Below are positions 55,720-63,954 of a DNA stretch of 64,000 nt, one piece after another (positions within the stretch are counted from its first letter, which is position 1; the number at the start of each line of letters is the position of its first letter). The stretch is from positions 2,170,001-2,234,000 of the forward strand of contig NZ_CP018725.1 of assembly GCF_001908725.1 (NCBI RefSeq). Direction: 5' to 3'. Position numbers and translations under genes: made by a program. Origin of the DNA: Xanthomonas vesicatoria ATCC 35937 (GTDB taxonomy: Bacteria; Pseudomonadota; Gammaproteobacteria; Xanthomonadales; Xanthomonadaceae). The notes beneath the pieces are model-generated. The model had not been told where the DNA came from, did no database searches, and worked only from the letters and a program-made list of their open reading frames with translations.

Positions 55720-56268
55720 ATGTTCACCCTGCTGCTGGTCGTGATCGCGATCGAAGGCGTGCTGTCGATCACCTGGAACCGCATGTACTTCGGATGGGGA
55801 CTACCGGTGTTCCGCCGCCGGATTCCGGCAAGCCGTCAGGCGCTGGACTGTTTTTCATTGGCGCAGGTGGAACATGCGCTCGATCGGTCGCGCTGGCCGG
55901 AACTGAGATTCCATCCGTTATCCGAGCATGTCTACGCGTTTCGCGAGACATTTCTGGTGATCGTCGGCCCGGTGTACCCACCGATCATGCGCGGGCGCAT
56001 CGCGGTCGACCGCAGGCAGCGCGAGATCACCATCACCGGCAGCTGCAACTGGACCATGGTGTATATCGTGATTGGGATCCTGCTGCCCGCAGCCATCATC
56101 AAGCCAGGCGTAACGCTGATGTTCGTTGCCCTGCTCATGGTGGTCTATCTGCTGCAACGCAGGCGTTTTATCAGTGTCGAGACAGCCGTACAGACACTGC
56201 TGCAGACCAACACCACCCCGCTCATCCCACGCGTGCCCGACACGCCCAGGCGCGCATCGCCGGAATGA
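55720..56268 (+). CDS. Small membrane protein, unknown function
   Basis: A 182-residue protein: N-terminal membrane helix (MFTLLLVVIAIEGVLSITWN), a beta-rich soluble part with RETFLVIVGPVYPPIMRGRI, two more helices in the C-terminal half (MVYIVIGILLPAAIIKPGVT, LMFVALLMVVYLLQRRR). AAGGAG selects ATG 55720 over a GTG at 55693. Divergent from the ClC gene. No family recognised. Confidence 0.7.
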   Translation: MFTLLLVVIAIEGVLSITWNRMYFGWGLPVFRRRIPASRQALDCFSLAQVEHALDRSRWPELRFHPLSEHVYAFRETFLVIVGPVYPPIMRGRIAVDRRQREITITGSCNWTMVYIVIGILLPAAIIKPGVTLMFVALLMVVYLLQRRRFISVETAVQTLLQTNTTPLIPRVPDTPRRASPE

Positions 56269-56298
56269 CAGCTGCCGCGCGCCGTGCGCTGTCGTGCT

Positions 56299-57075
56299 TC
56301 ACTCTACCGGGCACAGCGGCGTTTCGTCGGGCCGCAGCGTGAGCACGCGCACGCCGGTGCGCGTCACCGCCACCGTGTGTTCGAACTGCGCCGACAGCTT
56401 GCCATCGCGTGTGTACACCGGCCACTGGTCAGGCTGCGAACGGATCGCCGCGCGGCCCTGATTGATCATTGGTTCGATGGTGAACACCATGCCTTCCTGC
56501 AACGCCAAGCCGGTTCCCGCGTGGCCGTAATGCAGGATCTGCGGTTCTTCATGCATCGCGCGTCCGATGCCGTGCCCACAATACTCCTTGACCACGCTAT
56601 AGCCGTGGTCGCGCGCATGCCGCGCAATGGCATGCCCGATATCGCCCAGGCGCGCACCGGGCCGCACCGCAGCGATGCCTTTCCACATCGCCTGATAGGC
56701 GGTCTGCACCAGCCGCCGCACCGGATAGGCGACCTCGCCCACCAGATACGTCGTGCTGGAATCGGCGATAAAGCCATTCTTTTCCAGCGTGATGTCCAGA
56801 TTCACGATCTGCCCGCTGCGTAGCACATCGTCCGCCGATGGCACACCGTGGCAGACCACGTCGTCGATCGATGCATTGAGCACGAATTCGAATCCGTACT
56901 GCCCCTTGCTCGCAGGCCGCGCGTCGAGCTCGTCCACAATCATCCGTTCGACAATGGTGTTGAGCTCCAGCGTGCTGCGTCCCTCCAGCGGCAGCCGATC
57001 CAGCGCATGAAAGACCTGCGCCAGCAGCTGCCCGGAGATCGCCATCAATGCGATCTCATCCGGCCGCTTGATCAT
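56299..57075 (-). CDS. map: Type I methionine aminopeptidase
   Basis: A 258-residue enzyme that removes N-terminal Met from proteins. All metal and catalytic residues are visible: His76 (VCHGVP), Asp94 and Asp105 (NLDITLEKNGFIADSS), His168 (GHGIGR), Glu201 (FTIEP), Glu232 (QFEHT). It overlaps the ParD-like gene by 4 bases, so it is co-translated with it. As the housekeeping map normally sits with rpsB/tsf, this is probably a second paralogue. Symbol by family. Confidence 0.93.
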   Translation of the reverse strand: MIKRPDEIALMAISGQLLAQVFHALDRLPLEGRSTLELNTIVERMIVDELDARPASKGQYGFEFVLNASIDDVVCHGVPSADDVLRSGQIVNLDITLEKNGFIADSSTTYLVGEVAYPVRRLVQTAYQAMWKGIAAVRPGARLGDIGHAIARHARDHGYSVVKEYCGHGIGRAMHEEPQILHYGHAGTGLALQEGMVFTIEPMINQGRAAIRSQPDQWPVYTRDGKLSAQFEHTVAVTRTGVRVLTLRPDETPLCPVE

Positions 57076-57299
57076 GCGCGCCCTGGCTTTGCGGTGGGCG
57101 GCTTCAAGGCTTGCGGCCTTACCCCCGCCGCACGCAGCTCCTGCGCCACGATGTCCTGGAACGAAGAGTCCGGATGCATCTCGCACAACATGCCGACCTT
57201 GATCCAGAAATTGGCCTGCGCGTTGATCGACCGGCTGGTGACGGTACAAGCGCGCCGCAGTTGATCGTGCAGGTCGTCATCGATATTGACGATGCCCAT
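57072..57299 (-). CDS. ParD-like ribbon-helix-helix antitoxin-type protein
   Basis: A 75-residue protein, MGIVNIDDDLHDQLRRACTV, then SRSINAQANFWIKVGMLCEM, with a ribbon-helix-helix start and a family of ParD-like antitoxin proteins of unknown partner. AGGAG precedes ATG 57299. It starts just downstream of a 34-bp palindrome and is followed by map without a gap. It could be a DNA-binding autoregulator. Confidence 0.78.
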   Translation of the reverse strand: MGIVNIDDDLHDQLRRACTVTSRSINAQANFWIKVGMLCEMHPDSSFQDIVAQELRAAGVRPQALKPPTAKPGRA

Positions 57300-57320
57300 G
57301 GTTGGCTCCTGGTATGTCGC

Positions 57321-57354
57321 GGAATATACATATCGTATACGAATCGTATATTCC
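57321..57354 (-). promoter_or_regulatory. 34-bp imperfect palindromic operator
   Basis: A sequence GGAATATAC...CGTATACG...GTATATTCC is almost identical to its own reverse complement, with three mismatched pairs; its centre is CGTATACG. It lies 22-55 bases upstream of the ParD-like start, in the promoter. Likely operator for the ribbon-helix-helix protein. Confidence 0.7.
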
Positions 57355-57565
57355 ACAACAACCTAAGTACTGGGATGCGCAGCAGGCGCGGCTTGGCGGC
57401 GATGCTCCAGCCGCAGATTGCGTGCTGGAAGAGTGGCTAATGTGCGTGCTCTGCTCACTGCTGCCTGTTTAGACTTGCGGCGGCCGGTACATCACGCATC
57501 GAAACAACGCCACGACATCGCCCGCAGTTGCAGACGGCGCCGTGGGCGCTAAGCCAAACACCTGC

Positions 57566-57964
57566 TCAGGACTTGGCGAGCGGGCAGCCGGCGGCAATCT
57601 CCCGCATGCTCATTGCCACGCCATCCGTTGGTTGGATGACCGTCGTGGCTTGCGCCGGCACCGACTCGCCCCATTCGCGCAGTGCATCGAAGACGCCGCG
57701 CAGCCCTTCGCCCAATGGCGTGAGTTCGTACACCACGCGCGGCGGCGTCTGCGCGTACGCGGTGCGTACCACCAGACCGGAGGCCTCAAACTGCCGCAGG
57801 CGGCTGGTCAGCGTATGTGCGCTGATGCCTTGCAATGCCTGCCTGAGTTCGGTGAACCGGCGCGGCCCGGCAAGCAGCTCGCGCACGATCAGCGACGCCC
57901 AAGGGCCCTCCAGCAATTGAAAAAAACGTGCCACACCACAACACGGAGCCTTTGACGTTTCCAT
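57566..57964 (-). CDS. HxlR family transcriptional regulator
   Basis: A 132-residue winged-helix regulator: CCGVARFFQLLEGPWASLIV, ELLAGPRRFTELRQALQGIS, HTLTSRLRQFEASGLVVRTA, YELTPLGEGL. All are HxlR features. The N-terminal Cys-Cys could be redox-active. Single gene, target unknown. Confidence 0.9.
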   Translation of the reverse strand: METSKAPCCGVARFFQLLEGPWASLIVRELLAGPRRFTELRQALQGISAHTLTSRLRQFEASGLVVRTAYAQTPPRVVYELTPLGEGLRGVFDALREWGESVPAQATTVIQPTDGVAMSMREIAAGCPLAKS

Positions 57965-58044
57965 TAACTGACTGATCCTGGTAGCGGACGACCCATGGCT
58001 GCCAGCACGCAGGGTGCTGGCAGGTTGCTTGCCAACGACATTGC

Positions 58045-58590
58045 CTAGTGCATATGCGCGTCATGCGACCCGGCATCGGGCGCCGATGCGCCCATCGGGC
58101 GAACGTCGAACTGCACCTCGACGCGCGGTGCATGCTCAAACACCAGCGTGGCCACCACCGGCTTGCCTTGTTCGAACGGCGCGTGCGGCGCGATGAACAT
58201 CAAATGCGTGCCGCCATTACCCAGCACCACGTCTTTGCCCGGCGGCAAGACCAGCCCCTGTTCCAGATGGCGCATCTTCATCACGCCCGCATCCATCGTC
58301 ATCTCATGGATTTCCACCTGTGCACTGGCTGGCGATTCCACCGCCACCAGACGATCCGGCGTTGCCGACTGATTCCGCAAGGTGAGGTAGCCACCTGCCA
58401 CTGGCGCGCCCGGTGGCGTTGCACGCGACCACGCCCCGCTCGCCACCACGACAGGCTCCGGCGTCGGCGCCGCAGTCGAAGCAGGTGCCTCGGCAGCGGG
58501 TGCCGGGTTGGCCTCGGGCGCAGGTGTGCGCTCGCAGGCCACCATCGACAAGACAGACAACGCACTCGCCATCAGTAGATGCACTTTCAT
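58045..58590 (-). CDS. PCu(A)C-type copper chaperone, lipoprotein
   Basis: A 181-residue exported protein with a lipoprotein signal (MVAC lipobox), a Pro/Ala linker, and a copper-binding domain with His95 (EIHEMTMD), Met106, His129 and Met131 (GGTHLMFI), the H-X10-M-Xn-H-X-M motif. A His-rich tail (DAHMH) may bind more copper. It delivers Cu(I) to cytochrome oxidase together with SCO, whose gene is adjacent. Confidence 0.9.
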   Translation of the reverse strand: MKVHLLMASALSVLSMVACERTPAPEANPAPAAEAPASTAAPTPEPVVVASGAWSRATPPGAPVAGGYLTLRNQSATPDRLVAVESPASAQVEIHEMTMDAGVMKMRHLEQGLVLPPGKDVVLGNGGTHLMFIAPHAPFEQGKPVVATLVFEHAPRVEVQFDVRPMGASAPDAGSHDAHMH

Positions 58591-58689
58591 TTCGTTCTCC
58601 TTGGGTCGAGCCGTGCATGCGCCACAGCGCCTTGCATCGCGGTCATCGACGTTTAACTGCGGGAAGCCGGCAGGCCACTCTTGCTTCAG

Positions 58690-59292
58690 TCAGAGCACTT
58701 GCCGGATATCGTGCACAACCGAGTCCACCGTCTGCGCGTGGGCCAGGCCCACGCGCAGCTGTCCGTCGCGATCGAAGAGAAAACTGCGGGTCGAGTGATC
58801 GATGGTGTACGTCGGGCCCATCGGCACCTTTGCATAGCTCACCTTGAGATTGCCCGCGGCCACGCGGATATCGCCCTCGCTACCGGTCAAGCCGATAAAG
58901 TCCGGATCGAATGCCCTCACGTAGGTCCTGAGCACGTTTGGCTTATCGCGTTGCGGATCCAGTGTGGCAAACGCGAACTGCACCTTCGCGGCATCCGCAC
59001 CCAGCTTGCGCTTGACCTGCGCCGCACGCGCCAGCGTCGTCGGGCATACATCCGGGCAATGGGTGAAGCCGAAGAACAGCACCAACGCCCTGCCACGGAA
59101 ACTGCGCAATGGCCGTGGCGTGCCTTCGGTGTCGTACAGGTAAAAATCCATTCCGCGCGCCATCGCGCTCAGATCTGCACCATTGGGAGCAGCCCCACTG
59201 CCCCATTGCCCACATCCGGCCACTATGCAGACCAGACACCCCAGCATCACCTGCGACAATCGTCGCTTCCACACTAATCGCATTGATCGCAT
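58690..59292 (-). CDS. SCO1/SenC family copper protein
   Basis: A 200-residue thioredoxin-fold lipoprotein: signal with VAGC lipobox, CxxxC (Cys79, Cys83 in THCPDVCP), and His166 (TIDHS), the three copper ligands. It assembles the CuA site of cytochrome oxidase. Start at 59292 (ATG) or 59283. One transcript with the PCu(A)C gene. Confidence 0.9.
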   Translation of the reverse strand: MRSMRLVWKRRLSQVMLGCLVCIVAGCGQWGSGAAPNGADLSAMARGMDFYLYDTEGTPRPLRSFRGRALVLFFGFTHCPDVCPTTLARAAQVKRKLGADAAKVQFAFATLDPQRDKPNVLRTYVRAFDPDFIGLTGSEGDIRVAAGNLKVSYAKVPMGPTYTIDHSTRSFLFDRDGQLRVGLAHAQTVDSVVHDIRQVL

Positions 59293-59405
59293 CCTGATGC
59301 ATATCCTTCCGTTGAGAGCGGCCTTGTGTCTGCCGTTCCATTCCGCACCATGCGCTGCAGGCGAGCTGCGCTCGGCAGCGGGTGCGCACGCATAGGTGAT
59401 GAGTT

Positions 59406-59624
59406 TCATTCAAAGCCGGCCGGCGGTTCTGCGCAAAGTGCATGATCCGGTGAGTGCAGGCGCGATGCATCGTCGCTCGCGTCGTCCTGAAATACGTGTC
59501 GCAGTTCGCTCGCGGCAAGCCGGCGCATCTGGGCAGTGGTCATCAGCGCTAGTGCCGGCACCAGCGTCACAAGGGCAAGGCAAGGCGTCGCCGCCGCACG
59601 GGGCGGCAAGGCAAAGTACGTCAT
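59406..59624 (-). CDS. Small hypothetical protein in the copper cluster
   Basis: A 72-residue protein with a hydrophobic segment (ATPCLALVTLVPALALMTTA) and a His-containing tail. GGAG lies eight bases upstream of ATG 59624. Located between DUF2946 and SCO genes on the same strand. Not recognised. Confidence 0.42.
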   Translation of the reverse strand: MTYFALPPRAAATPCLALVTLVPALALMTTAQMRRLAASELRHVFQDDASDDASRLHSPDHALCAEPPAGFE

Positions 59625-59686
59625 CTACATGCTCCAAAACATCCAACGTCACACCCGTAGGCGGGTGCAGCTCTCGACCCGATGTT

Positions 59687-60112
59687 TCAGGCAAACAGCG
59701 GTGGACCACGTGGCGCATGTGCCAGCCTGCGTGCGGCTAATCGAGGCGCGGCGGCCAAACGCTCAGGCGCAAGCACGCCGCGACTGGGCGCAAACAGCAC
59801 GCACGCCATCAACAGATACGGCAACAGCCGCGCCGCGAGCAGGCAGTACTCGCACGTGGGCACATGACCGCCATCGGCCTGATGCAGATCGTGTTCGGCG
59901 CTCAGCCATCGCTTGGCTGTCCCAACCTGCGCGCCTGCTGACCACTGCGCAGCATGTGCATCGCCACCCGCCGCAGCCCTCACACCCGCTTGCCAGGGTT
60001 GGCTGTGGCAAAGCGGCCCGTCCAGGAAGCCGGCGGCGTTCGAGAGCGAGCGGCTTACCAACGGCGCGACCAGCAACAGCAACAGCGCCAGGCAAGCCAG
60101 GCGCTGCATCAT
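59687..60112 (-). CDS. DUF2946-type membrane protein
   Basis: A 141-residue protein: N-terminal signal/membrane helix (LACLALLLLLVAPLVSRSLS), a central His/Cys motif (LHQADGGHVPTCEYCLLAAR), and another helix. The C-x-x-C near His is typical of DUF2946, which is found with copper uptake genes. Start uncertain (60112, or GTG at 60169). Confidence 0.75.
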   Translation of the reverse strand: MMQRLACLALLLLLVAPLVSRSLSNAAGFLDGPLCHSQPWQAGVRAAAGGDAHAAQWSAGAQVGTAKRWLSAEHDLHQADGGHVPTCEYCLLAARLLPYLLMACVLFAPSRGVLAPERLAAAPRLAARRLAHAPRGPPLFA

Positions 60113-60319
60113 GCTGAACAAGGGCGAGGGACCGAGGTGCACGGGCGAAGTGTAATGAAAAAACGCCACGCGACCTGCGACCCTTCGTCGCAGCCTGACG
60201 CTTGGACGCGTGCGGCGCTGCGCGCTGCAATGTACGGCGCACCCCGTCCCGGGCCAAGCGCAGCTCGCTCAGCAATCGGCCCACGCATCAGCACCCAGCG
60301 CCGCTTGCGCGCCACTGTC

Positions 60320-60865
60320 TCACTGAGCCTGCAGGTAGTCCCGCGTGGATCGCACCGCCGCATAGCCAAACTGAAACGCGGCCATCATCGTCGCATGCAC
60401 GTGTGCCGCCGGCACCTTGGTGTCACCGAAATCCAGATCCATCGTGGCGCAGGCATCGTGCAGCACCGTCACCGTGTAGCCCAAGTCGGAGGCAGCGCGC
60501 ACGCAGGCATCCACGCACATGTGGCTCATCGCGCCAACAATCACCACGTCCGTTACACCATGTTGCTGCAGTTGCTGCGCAAGCAGCGTCTCGCGAAAAG
60601 CATTGACGTGCCGCTTGACGATGACCACTTCGCCATCGTGTGGCGAAACCGTATCGTGGATCTGCGCGCCTCGCGAACCGGCCACAAAGAACGCGGCATC
60701 TGCAGCCGCCTCGTGACGCACATGCAATACCGGAACGCGCGTAATGCGCGCATTGGCGATTACCGCCAATGCGTTTGCGGCCGCAGGCTCGATCTCGCTC
60801 AACGGCAGTTTCCCGCCGGGGAAATAATCGTTCTGCAGATCGATGACAATGACGGCCTTGCTCAT
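60320..60865 (-). CDS. Cysteine hydrolase, isochorismatase family
   Basis: A 181-residue hydrolase with the catalytic triad Asp9 (VIDLQNDYF), Lys84 (VKRHVNAF), and Cys117 (GAMSHMCVD). Such enzymes hydrolyse amides (nicotinamidase-type) or related compounds. It is followed by no obvious partner on its own strand, but lies next to the GlxA-type regulator. Confidence 0.9.
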   Translation of the reverse strand: MSKAVIVIDLQNDYFPGGKLPLSEIEPAAANALAVIANARITRVPVLHVRHEAAADAAFFVAGSRGAQIHDTVSPHDGEVVIVKRHVNAFRETLLAQQLQQHGVTDVVIVGAMSHMCVDACVRAASDLGYTVTVLHDACATMDLDFGDTKVPAAHVHATMMAAFQFGYAAVRSTRDYLQAQ

Positions 60866-61014
60866 GGTGTTTCTCGTGTTGAATGCCATGCACCAGCATG
60901 CGCTAGTACCGTATTCACCACGAGTGGCGCCGCCGACATCATCGGTCCTGTAGCGACATTTCACCAACGCCACACGTGTTGGAGGCACGTCAAGTAAGAA
61001 ACCGGTCGGTAAGC

Positions 61015-62007
61015 TCAGCTCGCCCGGGCACTGCTTGCGCCTGCAAATCGCCGCCGATAGTCGCTGGGCGACAGCCCAAGAGTGCGCTTGAATACCTTGC
61101 GAAACGCCGCCGACTCCTGGTAGCCGACCTCCCACGCAATCGCGTCGATGGTCAGTACGTTTGCTTCCAGCAAGGCTCGTGCCCGGCCGATCCGCAGCCG
61201 CTGGCCATATTCAGTGCTGGTCATGCCGGTGGCCTTCTGGAACCGACGCAAGAAGGTGCGTGCCTCCAGTCCCGCCTGTGCGGCCAGACTGGTCAGCGCC
61301 ACATCCTGCGCGCCGGTCTGCTGCAGCCAGTGCTGCACCCTCAAGATAGCCGCGTCGCCATGCGTCAAACGCGGGGAAAACACGCTGTAATAGCGCTGCT
61401 GCCGGCCCGGCGGGTCCACCAGCATCACACGTGCGGTTTCCAGCATGATCGCCGGTCCCAGCAGGCGGTCCACCAACCGCAGACCCAGGTCGGTCCAGGA
61501 CATCACACCACCTGCGGACATGATATCGCCCTCATCGATCAGCATTTCGTCCGAGTCCACACGGATCGCCGGAAAGCGCTGCTGCAGCGCGTCTGCGTGT
61601 AGCCAGTGCGTGGTCATGCGACGTCCGTCCACGACGCCAGTGCCGGCCAGCAGGAATGCCCCCGCGCATACCGAGCACAGCATCGCGCCCCGGGCATGCT
61701 GTCTGCGCAGCCAGTCGATCAGGCCAGCGTTGCGCTGCTCATCAGGCACATCGACCAAACTTGGCGGCAGGATCAACGCGCAAAGGCGCGCGCCGACGTG
61801 TGTGTCGCTCTCAAATACACATGACGGCACCGCGGTGGGTGTTGCCTGCTGCCAATGCGTGACCCGGATTGCCGCGCCCTGCGCTGTACCGCGCGTGCCC
61901 GCGAGCCGATTAGCCACCGTAAACAGATCGGTCAGTCCGAGCACGGCCGCCTGCTGCGCATCGGCATACAACACCACGCCAATCTCGATCCCTTGCTTGA
62001 GTGTCAT
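61015..62007 (-). CDS. GlxA-type AraC regulator with DJ-1/PfpI domain
   Basis: A 330-residue regulator: N-terminal DJ-1/PfpI-like domain (about 5-180, with MLCSVCAGAFLLAGTG nucleophile-elbow region) and C-terminal AraC helix-turn-helix pair (SLAAQAGLEARTFLRRFQKA and AWEVGYQESAAFRKVFKRTL). GGAG precedes ATG 62007. It is on the same strand as the cysteine hydrolase, 149 bases upstream of it, and divergent from the NmrA-like gene; it probably controls both. Confidence 0.92.
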   Translation of the reverse strand: MTLKQGIEIGVVLYADAQQAAVLGLTDLFTVANRLAGTRGTAQGAAIRVTHWQQATPTAVPSCVFESDTHVGARLCALILPPSLVDVPDEQRNAGLIDWLRRQHARGAMLCSVCAGAFLLAGTGVVDGRRMTTHWLHADALQQRFPAIRVDSDEMLIDEGDIMSAGGVMSWTDLGLRLVDRLLGPAIMLETARVMLVDPPGRQQRYYSVFSPRLTHGDAAILRVQHWLQQTGAQDVALTSLAAQAGLEARTFLRRFQKATGMTSTEYGQRLRIGRARALLEANVLTIDAIAWEVGYQESAAFRKVFKRTLGLSPSDYRRRFAGASSARAS

Positions 62008-62122
62008 CTCGTTCTCCATGCGGACATGCCCTCAGCGACTTGCCATTAGTGCAGTTGAAGTAACCGAAGCACGCCACGCATGCTCCTTCACAGCTTTCCC
62101 TCACATCCACAGGAGTATGCCA

Positions 62123-62980
62123 ATGACTTACATCATCCATGGCGCCACCGGCGCACAAGGCGCCCCGCTGCTCAACGTGCTGTTGCAGGCCGGCAAGCAC
62201 GCTGTGGCCGCAGTACGCAACGCCAACGCGGCTGCCGGTCCTTCGGTGCAGATCGATAATGGCTCGACCCAGTCGTTGACCGAGGCCTATCGCAGCGCGC
62301 ACGGCGTCTTCGTGCACCTGCCTCAAGCGCCCGAAGACGTGCGCGTGGCCTACGCCACCAACATCGTCCAGGCCATTGCCGCCGCAAAGCCTGCGCGTGT
62401 GCTGATTTCCACCAGCGGCAGCATCGTCGACGAGCCGGGCAACCCCTTGCAGGCAGCCCCCGACTCGGCGATCGCCCTGCTGATCGATGGCGTGCAACGC
62501 AGCGGCGTCTCCAACGCCATCATCGCCCCGCGCCTGTATCTGGAAAACCTGCTGCTGCCCATCGTTATCGACGGCGTGCACGCCAACGGCGTCCCCGGTT
62601 ACCCGATCCGGGAGGATTTCCCGGTGTCCTGGAGCTCGCACCTGGACATCGCCGACGTCGCTGCGCAGCTATTCGAGCAGCCCGCCATCAGCGGCGTGGT
62701 CGGCATCGGCCAGCTACCTGGCCTGCTGGGCGCAGACCTTGCCGCAGCAATGACCAAACACTTCAAGCGCGATGTCCACTTCCGGCCTGTGCAACCCGAA
62801 GCCTTCGGCGAGCAACTGCAACCCCTGCTCGGCCCCGCTGCCATGGCCGTCGCCGGGTTCTACCAAGCCCTTTGGCAAACCCCTGCCAATACCATCACCC
62901 CCGCCACCAGTGCCCAGCAATTGCTGGGTAGCACACCGCGCAGCGTTGAGCAGTGGTTACAAGATCTGCTCGGCACATGA
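62123..62980 (+). CDS. NmrA-like NAD(P)-binding protein
   Basis: A 285-residue protein of the atypical SDR/NmrA family. The dinucleotide motif GATGAQG (residues 7-13) is present, while no classical YxxxK dyad is obvious. It may be a reductase or a redox-sensing regulator. AGGAG upstream of ATG 62123. Divergent from the GlxA-type regulator. Confidence 0.85.
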   Translation: MTYIIHGATGAQGAPLLNVLLQAGKHAVAAVRNANAAAGPSVQIDNGSTQSLTEAYRSAHGVFVHLPQAPEDVRVAYATNIVQAIAAAKPARVLISTSGSIVDEPGNPLQAAPDSAIALLIDGVQRSGVSNAIIAPRLYLENLLLPIVIDGVHANGVPGYPIREDFPVSWSSHLDIADVAAQLFEQPAISGVVGIGQLPGLLGADLAAAMTKHFKRDVHFRPVQPEAFGEQLQPLLGPAAMAVAGFYQALWQTPANTITPATSAQQLLGSTPRSVEQWLQDLLGT

Positions 62981-63228
62981 TGACGGCATAGTGCAGCCAT
63001 TACCCGGATGCGCCGGCGGCGCGGCACAGGCATCGCTTAAGCCTGCTCCGCCGGCACGCGTAATCGTGCGTGCAAATGAGTAGCTACCGGTATAACGCTA
63101 CGCCTCCGCAAGCATGCGACCAAGCGGCGGCATGATCATAGACGTCCATACCTGCCGGTACCGCGTTGTCGTGCCTGCCACGTAACTGCACACAGCAGCT
63201 TGTGCTTGGCGCATCCTGGAAGGCTCGA
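62981..63228. other. Intergenic, no gene recognised
   Basis: About 250 bases between the NmrA-like gene and the frameshifted remnant; no supported frame. Confidence 0.4.
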
Positions 63229-63602
63229 TTACACCTCTGAAGCGGTACGGTCTGGCTCCACCGCCGTGCAGGCTCCCTCAAAGGTTTCAGAACCTTTCAA
63301 CGTCATGAACCCACTGTGCCGATCTATCGAAAGCTTGGGCCATTCATGCCATTGAACTTGACCGCGCCTTGGATCCGGTTCGGCGTGATGCTTAGATCTT
63401 GCAGCTGCCACCAGCCACCGTCGCCACTTCTTGGGATAGGGGGCCATGCTTTTAGGTGGTCTGATCCGCCCAGTGCCATGATGGATGTCGACCTGATACG
63501 TCGCCCGCACCTACTCACGATCGTAACTGACGCCATCAATCTGCACTCACTTCTGATCCCACTCGTGACCATAGGCAGTGTGGCTTGCCACATGCTCTCC
63601 AT
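63229..63602 (-). pseudogene. Frameshifted remnant of a small protein gene
   Basis: Two minus-strand frames join: one gives WWQLQDLSITPNRIQGAVKF and NGMNG, the other continues with KLSIDRHSGFMTLKGSETFE and GACTAVEP. The break is near 63337-63345. The pattern (NRI-x-G, then G-x-x-x-L-x-G, then G-x-C) resembles small exported Xanthomonas proteins. A broken gene. Confidence 0.45.
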
Positions 63603-63872
63603 TTCCTGAGCAAATCAGATCGAAGTCCGTGCGTGCGAGGCCGCTAGCTTTGATGGCCTCATTGGACGGCGATGCGCAAAGCATCATTGTGGTCCGGCGG
63701 CGTGTCTGCATGCATGAGGCCGTACAGTCGATGTTCTCACGGGGCTGCGCAAGCAATCGCACCGCGATGGAGCGGCATGATGAATACCGCGCACGTAGTC
63801 GCTTATCCAGAAGCCGCCACTACGCGATCAACACAGAGGAAGATGGTTCTGATAGCTTCCCGAGCCACAAAG

Positions 63873-63900
63873 AGGCACTTGGATGCGCGTCCAAGTGCCT
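63873..63900 (-). terminator. Hairpin downstream of the tRNA fragment
   Basis: An 11-bp stem (63873-63883 with 63890-63900, loop TGCGCG), on the minus strand just after the tRNA 3' end, then CTCTTTG. It looks like the original tRNA terminator. Confidence 0.65.
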
Positions 63901-63909
63901 GCTTTCTGT

Positions 63910-63954
63910 TGGTGGGCCCACCAGGATTCGAACCTGGAACCAAAGGATTATGAG
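63910..63954 (-). other. tRNA (CAU anticodon) 3' fragment, probable attachment site
   Basis: Read on the minus strand from 63954 to 63910 it has an anticodon loop CTCATAA, the 3' half of the anticodon stem, a complete T arm (CCAGG-TTCGAAT-CCTGG) and the acceptor strand TGGGCCC-A-CCA. The 5' half is missing: the next bases (63955 on) cannot pair to form the anticodon stem. This is the 45-base 3' part of a Met- or Ile2-type tRNA, typical as an att repeat left by an integrase. Confidence 0.75.
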
